Shown here one piece after another: positions 1 through 5,312 of a DNA stretch of 5,312 nt (position 1 is the first letter of the stretch; every line of letters begins with the position of its first letter). The notes under the pieces are model-generated. The model saw only the letters and a program-made list of their open reading frames with translations. It was not told where the DNA came from and did not search any database. The stretch lies in the NCBI GenBank assembly GCA_019420425.1, contig JAHZHG010000025.1, positions 1 through 5,312 on the forward strand, in the 5' to 3' direction. The position numbers and the translations under genes are program-made. The stretch is from Clostridiales bacterium (GTDB lineage Bacteria; Bacillota; Clostridia; Lachnospirales; Lachnospiraceae).

Positions 1-1817
1 CCTGCCACTATCAGCTGAACAGCCGGAGAAAGGAATTCGGCCTGTATCTGATGCTGGGGATGAAGCGCAGCCGCCTGTTTGCCATGCTCATGGGGGAATC
101 CCTGCTGAACGGCATAATCTCTGTGCTGATTGGGCTGCCCATTGCCCTGCTGCTTACGGAAACCATCAGCCTGACTACGGCAAAGCTGATCGGGCTGGGG
201 CTGATTGTCCACCAGATTTCCTTTTCTGCATCCGCCCTGCTGTGGACGATTGCCGGCTTTATCCTGGTGCAGCTTTTTGCCATGCTGTTTCTCTGCGCCA
301 AATTCAGCCGTATGGAACCGGCCGCAATGCTTGCGGAGGATTCTGCTCAGACCCAGAAAGCCCCGTCCCTGCGCGCGGGCTGGCTCTGCTTCATTCTCGG
401 CCTTGTTCTTCTGGCTGCCGCCTATGTGCTGGGCGTAACGTCACTGAAGCGGTTTTCTCTGTTTATCGTGGGCGTTATCCTTATTCTGGGAATTGTCGGA
501 ACCTTTCTGCTGTACCGCGGAATGGGCGCTTCCGTCGGGCACAGTATACGTAAGCGTGCTCCCCGCCGCAGCGGGCTCTTCACCTTTACCGGCCGTCAGA
601 TTCAGGAAAACGTACTCTGCCAGCACAAAGCGCTGGCCGTTGCGTCCCTGCTGATTCTGCTTTCCCTCTCCTGCATCGCCTACGGAATTGGGATCTGCGC
701 AGGCACCGGACAGGCAGAAGCACGGACCGCCGATTTTTCCATCCAGGGGGATGCACAGGCAGTTGAAAAATTGCTGGAATCCGAAGAGAGCCAGGCGCTG
801 ATCGCTTCCTGGTATCCGCTGTATCTGGGACATGGACGGCGTGGGCTTTCCTGTTCCTCTTCGGAGCTGACCGAGGCTCTCCTCTCCCAGTCCCATTCCG
901 ATACGGATTTACACGAAAATATCGTGGAAAACCTGCCTTACCGCATGACAGAATACTTTATTGCCGAATCCAGCTATAACCATCTGCTGGAATCTGTCGG
1001 AGAAACGCCCCTCTCCCTGGGCCATAACCAGGCAGCTCTTTATACCTCGATGAAGGACAGCAGCTTTACTGCCATTTTGAACGCCGCACTGCAGACGGGC
1101 GTTTCGGTCACCATCGATGGAGAGGACTATGCGCTGATCCCCCGGCTGTATTGCAATAATGTGGTCGCTGACCGGCAGATTACCCTCTACAGCGCCCTTA
1201 TCCTTCCGGACGACCGCTATGAGGAGCTGACGAAAGCCAGCGGCACACCATTTTGCTACAATGCCAATCTTCGCCAGGACGTGACCGACGAGCTGGGCCT
1301 GATCCTGGCTATCGAGAAAATGCAGGACGTGTTAGATCCCACTGGACTGATCTATGAAAGCTATCTCTCCGGGATCGGACGCAATCTGTTCTACACGGTG
1401 GCCGGCAGCTACATTACGATTTATCTGGGTATTCTGTTTATGATCATTGCCAACACGGTTATCGGACTGAAATACATGATGCAGCTGCAGGCGACCAGGC
1501 ACCGCTACGCCACTCTGCTGATGCTGGGCGCGGATATAAAGGAGCTATGCCGCTCCTCACAGAAACAGATTCTGCTGTTTTTTGTCCTGGTGCTCTCTTC
1601 TTCCGCCTTAAGCTCCGTATTTGCCATCTGGTCCATGTTTAACAGCCTGATGCGGCTGCCGGCGGGTACATCCGTTGGCCAGGTGGCGCTGCTTTCCGCC
1701 ATTGCCATCATTCTGTTTCTTGCAATTGAGTGGATTTATGTTACGATAATAGAACGGACATGCAGAAAAGAAATACTGGCCCTGAGCATGTCTGAAGGAG
1801 GCAGCGCGCTTGTATAA
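1..1817 (+). CDS. BceB-type ABC transporter permease (FtsX family), 5'-truncated by window edge
   Basis: This is the membrane subunit of an ABC transporter of the Bce/Vra peptide-antibiotic resistance type, which removes or senses cell-wall-active peptides together with an ATPase and a partner kinase. The frame is open from base 3 with no start in front, so the N-terminus lies upstream. The first visible residues include RRKEFGLYLMLGM, the FtsX/BceB cytoplasmic motif that follows TM2 in family members. About 80 residues, including TM1-TM2, are therefore missing. Counting from the Met at 51, hydrophobic segments lie near residues 21-41, 58-82, 110-128, 136-157 and 196-218. An extracellular domain of about 230 residues (219-446) follows, beginning near an ADFS motif also seen in BceB. 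Three further segments sit near 448-475, 507-530 and 545-568. With the two missing helices this gives the 10-TM BceB topology with the large domain between TM7 and TM8. The gene ends in TAA and overlaps the response regulator by 8 nt. The ATPase gene is expected just upstream. The substrate cannot be read from the sequence. Confidence 0.93.
   Translation, partial: CHYQLNSRRKEFGLYLMLGMKRSRLFAMLMGESLLNGIISVLIGLPIALLLTETISLTTAKLIGLGLIVHQISFSASALLWTIAGFILVQLFAMLFLCAKFSRMEPAAMLAEDSAQTQKAPSLRAGWLCFILGLVLLAAAYVLGVTSLKRFSLFIVGVILILGIVGTFLLYRGMGASVGHSIRKRAPRRSGLFTFTGRQIQENVLCQHKALAVASLLILLSLSCIAYGIGICAGTGQAEARTADFSIQGDAQAVEKLLESEESQALIASWYPLYLGHGRRGLSCSSSELTEALLSQSHSDTDLHENIVENLPYRMTEYFIAESSYNHLLESVGETPLSLGHNQAALYTSMKDSSFTAILNAALQTGVSVTIDGEDYALIPRLYCNNVVADRQITLYSALILPDDRYEELTKASGTPFCYNANLRQDVTDELGLILAIEKMQDVLDPTGLIYESYLSGIGRNLFYTVAGSYITIYLGILFMIIANTVIGLKYMMQLQATRHRYATLLMLGADIKELCRSSQKQILLFFVLVLSSSALSSVFAIWSMFNSLMRLPAGTSVGQVALLSAIAIILFLAIEWIYVTIIERTCRKEILALSMSEGGSALV
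1795..1801 (+). promoter_or_regulatory. Shine-Dalgarno AAGGAGG that sets the TTG start of the response regulator
   Basis: A full AAGGAGG lies inside the last codons of the permease, 8 nt before the TTG at 1810. No ATG or GTG in this frame lies close enough to keep the beta-1 strand and acidic pair of the receiver domain, so the site decides the unusual TTG start. Its position within the upstream gene suggests translational coupling. Confidence 0.85.
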
Positions 1818-2484
1818 GATTACGATTATTGAGGACGACCCGTATCTGCGGGAGGAACTGGAACATACCTTTAAAAAGAAGGGATACTCGGTGGCGAGTA
1901 TCTCCTCTTTTGACGCACCGGAGCAGGAGCTCCTGGACAGCCGTCCGGATCTGATTATCCTGGATATCAATCTTCCGGGAAAATCCGGGTTTGAGCTGTG
2001 TCGGTGGCTGAAAACACGGGGTTCTTTTCCCGTGCTTATTTTAACCGCCCGGGACGCCCTGTCCGACGAGCTGTACGCCCTGGGGCTGGGGGCAGATGAC
2101 TTTCTGACCAAGCCCTGCCATCCGGACCGGCTGACTGCCCGGGCGGAGCGGCTGCTGCACACGTACGGCAAGGTAAAAAACCTGGTGCAGGCCGGGGAGC
2201 TTATCTTGGATACCGACACGTATAAGGTAGTCTGGAAGGGCGCGCATATCGTCCTGCCGGAGACGGAGGGAAGGATTCTTAGGCTGCTCATTGAGGCGTA
2301 TCCGGAAATCGTCTCCCGGTCCGCCATTTCACAGGCAGTCTGGGGCGGCGAAGCATATGTGGATGAAAATATTCTGCAGGTGAACCTGACCAGGCTGAGA
2401 AAGAATCTGGATATCCTCGGACTGCGCAATATCATCCGGACCGTCCGCGGACGCGGGTATTTGCTGGAGGTGAATGCGCCTTGA
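1810..2484 (+). CDS. OmpR/PhoB-family response regulator (BceR-like)
   Basis: This is a cytoplasmic DNA-binding response regulator of 224 aa, a normal length for the family. The receiver domain (about 3-117) shows the acidic pair D9/D10, phospho-acceptor D52 in the LIILDINLPG motif, T79 in LTAR, and the switch lysine K101 followed by P102. A linker leads to a C-terminal winged-helix domain (about 128-221). There the recognition-helix region VNLTRLRKNL and the closing wing IRTVRGRGYLL match the OmpR pattern. Translation starts at TTG, supported by AAGGAGG 8 nt upstream, and overlaps the permease stop by 8 nt. The stop TGA overlaps the TTG start of the kinase by 4 nt. By analogy with Bce modules it is phosphorylated by the adjacent kinase and activates the transporter operon. 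Its target promoter is not visible here, and no phosphorylation residue is missing. Confidence 0.95.
   Translation: MYKITIIEDDPYLREELEHTFKKKGYSVASISSFDAPEQELLDSRPDLIILDINLPGKSGFELCRWLKTRGSFPVLILTARDALSDELYALGLGADDFLTKPCHPDRLTARAERLLHTYGKVKNLVQAGELILDTDTYKVVWKGAHIVLPETEGRILRLLIEAYPEIVSRSAISQAVWGGEAYVDENILQVNLTRLRKNLDILGLRNIIRTVRGRGYLLEVNAP
2466..2472 (+). promoter_or_regulatory. Shine-Dalgarno GGAGGTG that sets the TTG start of the histidine kinase
   Basis: GGAGGTG lies in the final codons of the response regulator, 8 nt before the TTG at 2481. The in-frame ATG at 2490 would be 17 nt from this site, too far, so TTG is the better start. The layout (SD, 8 nt, TTG overlapping the upstream stop) repeats the one in front of the response regulator. 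Confidence 0.8.
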
Positions 2485-2730
2485 AACAAATGGGAAAACA
2501 TTGGGGGATTCTGCTGCTGATCACGGATCTGTTTTTCACCTTTCTGATCTGGATTACGAATCAGAAGCTCTTTTGGCACGTCCTTGCGGCGATTCTGCTG
2601 TTTACCGCCCTGGTACTGGCCGCCGGATACCGGATCGACCGCAGATGCAGAAAAAAACAGCAGGATGCCTTCGAACAATTTTTATCTGCCAGGGACGACA
2701 AATCTGAATCGGCGCTTCTTGCGGTGACCG

Positions 2731-3489
2731 ATGCCTCCTGGCAGCCTTCGGTACATGCATTTTCCAGACTGCGGGGAGAACCGCGAAGCAGTCAATGAGC
2801 TGCAGATCCGTCTGCAGAGTTATCAGGAATTTATTGAAGAATGGACCCACGAAATCAAAACTCCGCTTTCCCTCTCTGCGCTGGTGCTGGATAACCATAA
2901 GGAAGAAATGTCTCCCTATGTATATCAGCGAATGCTGCATGTCCAGCATGCTGCATCCGCTGATGTGGAGCGTATCCTGTATTATGCCAGGCTGCAGGCT
3001 GATCATGTGGATTACCGGTTTGAACCGATTGCGCTTCCCTGGCTGGCAGACGAATGCCTCCGGGATTTCCGGGAGATTGCGGAGGAAAAGCAGGTAGAGG
3101 TGCGTACCGGACTGGAGCCTTTGGAGGTAATCAGTGACCGTAAGGCGCTTTCTTTTCTGCTTGCTCAGCTGCTTAGTAATGCGTTTTCGTATACGGCTGC
3201 TGACAGAGGATTTGTCTATGTTGGCTGCTTTGCGGATTCCCGGGACAGCAGCATACATTTGACTGTCCGGGATAACGGGAAAGGTACCTCTCCGGAGGAT
3301 CTGCCCTTCCTTTTTGATAAAGGCTTTACCGGCAGCCGGCCAAAGCGGCAGAAGGCGACAGGGATGGGATTATATCTGGTGAAAAAATATGCGGAGCAGC
3401 TGGGAATTGCGGTTGAGATAGAACCGGGGTCGGATTGTGGGAAAGGGTTTGGAATTCAGTTAATATTTCCCAGGGTATACACCGAATGA
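2731..3489 (+). CDS. Kinase-core open frame of the frameshifted histidine kinase (possible fragment product)
   Basis: This is the downstream piece of the broken kinase, 252 codons from the first in-frame ATG. It holds the H-box histidine and the whole ATPase domain but neither membrane helix. Its first ~16 residues (to about 2778) are out-of-frame sequence rather than native kinase, so it is a fragment and not an independent gene. The ATG at 2731 has only a GGTGA three bases upstream, which is too close for a good ribosome site. The other ATG, at 2755, has no clear site either. Significant expression as a soluble kinase is therefore doubtful. The matching upstream piece (2481-2798, 105 aa) carries the two membrane helices and stops before the H-box. 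Confidence 0.4.
   Translation: MPPGSLRYMHFPDCGENREAVNELQIRLQSYQEFIEEWTHEIKTPLSLSALVLDNHKEEMSPYVYQRMLHVQHAASADVERILYYARLQADHVDYRFEPIALPWLADECLRDFREIAEEKQVEVRTGLEPLEVISDRKALSFLLAQLLSNAFSYTAADRGFVYVGCFADSRDSSIHLTVRDNGKGTSPEDLPFLFDKGFTGSRPKRQKATGMGLYLVKKYAEQLGIAVEIEPGSDCGKGFGIQLIFPRVYTE
2773..2776 (+). other. Frameshift site: GGGG run in the histidine kinase gene
   Basis: Upstream of this run the kinase reads in the frame set by 2481 (…HAFSRLR). Downstream it reads one base later (EN REAVNELQIRLQS…). Deleting a single G gives ctg-cgg-gag-aac-cgc, i.e. L-R-E-N-R, which joins the two halves without a stop and restores a length divisible by three. The exact surplus base cannot be assigned within the run. 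It could be a real mutation, a base-calling or assembly indel, or less likely a programmed +1 frameshift. Confidence 0.8.
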
Positions 3490-3541
3490 ATCCCGGCAAA
3501 TTTTTCTTTTCTAAAGATTTCCTGTCGAAGCACATCGATTC

Positions 3542-3570
3542 TTGACTTGTCTCCGTGCTGATGTTACACT
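3542..3570 (+). promoter_or_regulatory. Predicted sigma-A promoter of cbiK with extended -10
   Basis: TTGACT at 3542-3547 (5 of 6 to TTGACA) and TACACT at 3565-3570 (5 of 6 to TATAAT at most conserved positions: T1, A2 and T6 present) are separated by exactly 17 nt. A TG dinucleotide at 3562-3563, one base before the -10, forms an extended -10. Transcription should begin near 3577, giving a leader of under 30 nt before the ATG at 3604. It lies in the only intergenic gap of the window and would separate cbiK from the Bce operon. The 114-nt gap shows no cobalamin riboswitch and no clear terminator hairpin. Confidence 0.7.
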
Positions 3571-3591
3571 ATGGGCACTACGACGATTATC

Positions 3592-3597
3592 AGGAGG
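3592..3597 (+). promoter_or_regulatory. Shine-Dalgarno AGGAGG of cbiK
   Basis: A perfect AGGAGG lies 6 nt before the ATG at 3604. It decides the start: the in-frame ATG at 3571 lies directly after the predicted -10 element, has no ribosome site, and would add 11 residues unlike the family N-terminus. Confidence 0.88.
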
Positions 3598-3603
3598 CTA
3601 TTT

Positions 3604-4386
3604 ATGAGCACAAAGACACAGGCAATCCTGGTTGTTTCATTTGGCACCAGTCACGCGGATACCCGGGCAGTTACGATAGATGCGATCGAAGCGGATATTG
3701 CCGCCGCTTTCCCCGACGCGGCTGTATACCGTGCCTGGACGAGTAAGATGATCATCAAAAAGCTGAAAACCCGGGACGGTATCACCATCCCCACAGTCAG
3801 CGAGGCGATGGAGCAGCTGACCGCCGACGGCATCCGTCAGGTTATCGTCCAGCCCACCCATGTGATCAATGGTATTGAAAATGACCGGATGAAGGAGGAC
3901 GTTCTCGCCTTCCGCGACCGTTTCGATGAAATCCGCTTCGGCGATCCTCTTCTGAGCTCTGAGCGGGACAATCAGGAGATCATCCGCATTATTGCCGAAA
4001 GCTTTTCCGATCTGGAGAAGGACGAGGCCCTTGTCCTCATGGGGCACGGCACCACTCACTATGCCAACACCATCTACGCCGCCCTGGACTACACCTTCAA
4101 GGACAGCGGCTGCAGCCGCATTTATGTCGGTACGGTGGAAGCATACCCCTCCTTCGATTCCCTGCTGCGCCAGCTGAAGGAAAACCACTACCGCACCCTG
4201 GTACTGGCCCCCTTCATGATCGTAGCCGGAGATCATGCGAAAAACGATATGGCCGGGGACGATCCGGATTCCTGGCGGTACCGGTTTGAGCAGAACGGTT
4301 TTTCCACCAGATGCGTGCTGAAGGGTCTGGGCGAATACCCCGACGTACGCCGTCTGCTGATTACCCACATTACTGAAAGCAAATAG
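3604..4386 (+). CDS. cbiK: Sirohydrochlorin cobaltochelatase, anaerobic class II chelatase
   Basis: CbiK inserts Co2+ into sirohydrochlorin (or its precorrin-2 form) in the oxygen-independent cobalamin pathway, in the cytoplasm and without ATP. The product is 260 aa, close to the Salmonella CbiK length. The N-terminus (AILVVSFGTSHADTR, residues 7-21) is the typical CbiK opening. The three metal-binding residues known for the family are present: H148 in LMGHGTTH, E179 in VGTVEAYPS, and H211 in PFMIVAGDHAKNDM. A PTHVINGIENDRM stretch (84-96) is also typical. There is no signal peptide, unlike the periplasmic CbiK of some Desulfovibrio. The gene has its own promoter and perfect AGGAGG site. No other cobalamin gene lies in the window, and the downstream neighbour, 27 nt away, is a membrane transferase. 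Sirohydrochlorin ferro- or nickel-chelatase activity cannot be excluded from sequence alone, but the CbiK assignment is strong. Confidence 0.95.
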   Translation: MSTKTQAILVVSFGTSHADTRAVTIDAIEADIAAAFPDAAVYRAWTSKMIIKKLKTRDGITIPTVSEAMEQLTADGIRQVIVQPTHVINGIENDRMKEDVLAFRDRFDEIRFGDPLLSSERDNQEIIRIIAESFSDLEKDEALVLMGHGTTHYANTIYAALDYTFKDSGCSRIYVGTVEAYPSFDSLLRQLKENHYRTLVLAPFMIVAGDHAKNDMAGDDPDSWRYRFEQNGFSTRCVLKGLGEYPDVRRLLITHITESK

Positions 4387-4399
4387 CATACAAGAAAGC

Positions 4400-4404
4400 A
4401 AGGC
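4400..4404 (+). promoter_or_regulatory. Weak Shine-Dalgarno (AAGGC) of the transferase gene
   Basis: AAGG followed by C lies 9 nt before the ATG at 4414. It is much poorer than the other sites in the window. The start is still secure, because no other ATG, GTG or TTG occurs in frame between the cbiK stop TAG (same frame, 4384-4386) and this ATG. Confidence 0.45.
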
Positions 4405-4413
4405 AAATTTATC

Positions 4414-5312
4414 ATGAAGAAAGCAGCAAAACGGGCGCCCCGCAAATGGGCGCTGCCTGTTTCTATTACCCTTTTTCTGCTCTCCATTCTGATCTGGGCT
4501 TCCTACCGCTGGCTGGAATGGTACTTCGCAGATCTGACTCTCGAAAAGGTTGTCTTTCAGATGTTTGCTCCGGCAGCCGGAACAAACATGGATATCATTT
4601 TCAGCTATCTGGGCCATTGCATTCCCCCGGTAATTATCGCAGCTGCGATACTGTTTTTCCTTCGCCGGAAAAAACACCTCCGGGCAGTGACCGCTGTCCT
4701 GGCCCCGGTCAGCTTTATCGGTGCTCTCGTTTTCGGAGTCTTTCATTTCGGCGTGCCGGATTATGTCTACAATCAGACCCATCCCACCACGCTCTATGAA
4801 AATGAATACGTCAATCCGGAAACGGCAGAGCTGGTTTTCCCTGAAAAAAAGCGAAATTTGATTTACATTTTCCTGGAATCCTTTGAGACTACCTTTGCCT
4901 CCGCAGAATATGGCGGCTACCAGCCTGAGAACCTGCTGCCCAACCTGACCCGGCTGCAGAGAGAAAATGTCTATTTTCAGGATGAAAACGGCTACGGGAT
5001 GACCGAGCTGGCCAACTGCAGCTGGACGATGGCCGCCATGGTTGCGCAGACCGGAGGTATTCCGCTCTCCATCCCCCTTGCCAGGGACGACTATGGCATG
5101 CTTACCAAATTTCTGCCCGGCATAACCAACCTGGGCGATATCCTGGATGCACATGGCTATACGCAGGAGCTGCTCATCGGCTCCGAAGCCGTATTTGCCG
5201 GAACTGACCTATACTTTGAGCAGAACGGCAATTACCGTATCCGCGATTACCGGTACGCACTGGATAACGGCTGGATTCCCGAGGATTATCACGAATGGTG
5301 GGGGTATGAAGA
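4414..5312 (+). CDS. LtaS/OpgB-like membrane phosphoglycerol transferase (sulfatase-fold), 3'-truncated by window edge
   Basis: The frame stays open from the ATG to the window end, giving 299 codons without a stop. A basic N-terminus (KKAAKRAPRK) precedes three hydrophobic segments near residues 14-31, 60-83 and 91-112. The chain then enters an extracellular catalytic domain of the alkaline phosphatase/sulfatase superfamily. That domain starts with NLIYIFLESFETTF (148-161), whose E155 matches the metal-binding Glu of LtaS. T205 in the motif SWTMAAMVAQTGGIP fits the catalytic Thr nucleophile, and this motif resembles OpgB/MdoB more than classical LtaS. The later Asp-His metal ligands would lie beyond the window. 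Family members move glycerol-1-phosphate from phosphatidylglycerol to lipoteichoic acid or glucans outside the membrane, but the acceptor here is unknown. Only three helices are visible before the domain, against five in LtaS. The gene follows cbiK by 27 nt and is probably on the same transcript. Confidence 0.9.
   Translation, partial: MKKAAKRAPRKWALPVSITLFLLSILIWASYRWLEWYFADLTLEKVVFQMFAPAAGTNMDIIFSYLGHCIPPVIIAAAILFFLRRKKHLRAVTAVLAPVSFIGALVFGVFHFGVPDYVYNQTHPTTLYENEYVNPETAELVFPEKKRNLIYIFLESFETTFASAEYGGYQPENLLPNLTRLQRENVYFQDENGYGMTELANCSWTMAAMVAQTGGIPLSIPLARDDYGMLTKFLPGITNLGDILDAHGYTQELLIGSEAVFAGTDLYFEQNGNYRIRDYRYALDNGWIPEDYHEWWGYE

Larger units (their letters stand above)
2481..3489 (+). pseudogene. 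BceS-type sensor histidine kinase, disrupted by a single-base frameshift
   Basis: This encodes an intramembrane-sensing histidine kinase, the partner of the preceding regulator. The span is 1009 nt, three times 336 plus one, so one surplus base breaks the frame. The first frame runs 2481-2798 and ends at a premature TGA. The second frame carries the kinase core to the TGA at 3487-3489. Dropping one G from the GGGG at 2773-2776 gives a continuous 335-aa protein reading FSRLRENREAVNELQ across the junction. In that repaired numbering, two membrane helices (about 9-26 and 31-50) are joined by a very short loop with no extracellular sensor domain, which is the BceS hallmark. H123 lies in the H-box EEWTHEIKTPLS, N233 is in the N-box, D264-N-G-K-G268 is the G1 box, and ATGMGLYLVKK (292-302) is the G2 box. 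All catalytic motifs are intact, so the lesion is either recent or a sequence error. As written, no full kinase is made and sensing would be lost. Confidence 0.88.

Noticed and set aside
1608..2678. A 356-codon antisense open frame across permease, regulator and kinase genes
   Set aside because: It spans three overlapping recognised genes, is rich in Ser/Arg as shadow frames usually are, and has no recognisable motif or ribosome site.
2932..2956. Two copies of ATGCTGCAT 16 nt apart in the kinase gene
   Set aside because: The copies are in different reading frames inside well-conserved helix sequence, there are only two, and they are too short to indicate a repeat element.
3500..3520. T-rich stretch after the kinase stop as a possible rho-independent terminator
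   Set aside because: No stable GC-rich stem precedes the T-run, so a terminator cannot be supported although one would be expected in this gap.
3571..3603. Upstream in-frame ATG that would lengthen cbiK by 11 residues
   Set aside because: It sits immediately after the predicted -10 hexamer, upstream of the likely transcript start, without a ribosome site. The ATG at 3604 has a perfect AGGAGG.
4433..4453. GC-rich hairpin (gcgccc, 7-nt loop, gggcgc; also the palindrome GGGCGCCC) near the start of the transferase gene
   Set aside because: The stem is only about 6 bp, no T-run follows, and it lies inside the coding sequence for the basic N-terminus, so it is not a credible terminator. A minor effect on translation cannot be judged.
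3637..5154. A long antisense open frame (505 codons) opposite cbiK and the transferase gene
   Set aside because: Both + strand genes are recognised with catalytic residues in the correct frame. The antisense protein shows no family resemblance, and its frame crosses two unrelated genes, as expected for a shadow of biased codon use.

Overview
The window looks like a chromosomal segment of a low-to-moderate GC Gram-positive anaerobe, most likely a Clostridia/Lachnospiraceae-type gut Firmicute. Reasons: strong AGGAGG-type ribosome binding sites, frequent TTG starts with overlapping genes, a Bce-type antimicrobial-peptide sensing module, an anaerobic (CbiK-type) cobaltochelatase, and an LtaS/OpgB-like alkaline-phosphatase-superfamily transferase. 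The taxonomic call is inference from gene content and protein style. All recognised genes lie on the + strand, and both edges cut through genes.

Region 1 (1-3489) is a compact Bce-like detoxification/signalling operon. It holds the C-terminal ~88% of a BceB-type FtsX-family ABC permease, cut at the left edge, with its ATPase partner presumably upstream outside the window. An OmpR-family response regulator and a BceS-type intramembrane-sensing histidine kinase follow. Both regulator genes start with TTG, each overlaps the stop of the gene before it (8 and 4 nt), and each has a strong Shine-Dalgarno exactly 8 nt upstream. This implies translational coupling. The histidine kinase is broken in this sequence by a one-base frameshift at a GGGG run (2773-2776). 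Removing one G restores a continuous 335-residue kinase with all motifs.

Region 2 (3490-3603) is the only real intergenic space. It carries a near-consensus sigma-A promoter (TTGACT, 17 nt, extended TGTTACACT) and an AGGAGG site. No cobalamin riboswitch fits in the short predicted leader.

Region 3 (3604-5312) has cbiK (sirohydrochlorin cobaltochelatase, 260 aa, metal-ligand residues intact). After 27 nt comes the first 299 codons of a membrane-anchored sulfatase-fold phosphoglycerol-transferase-like protein that runs off the right edge. The two are probably co-transcribed, which is a functionally odd pairing.

I found no RNA genes, CRISPR, insertion sequences or obvious new system. The observations most worth a second look are the kinase frameshift and the cbiK/transferase pairing.
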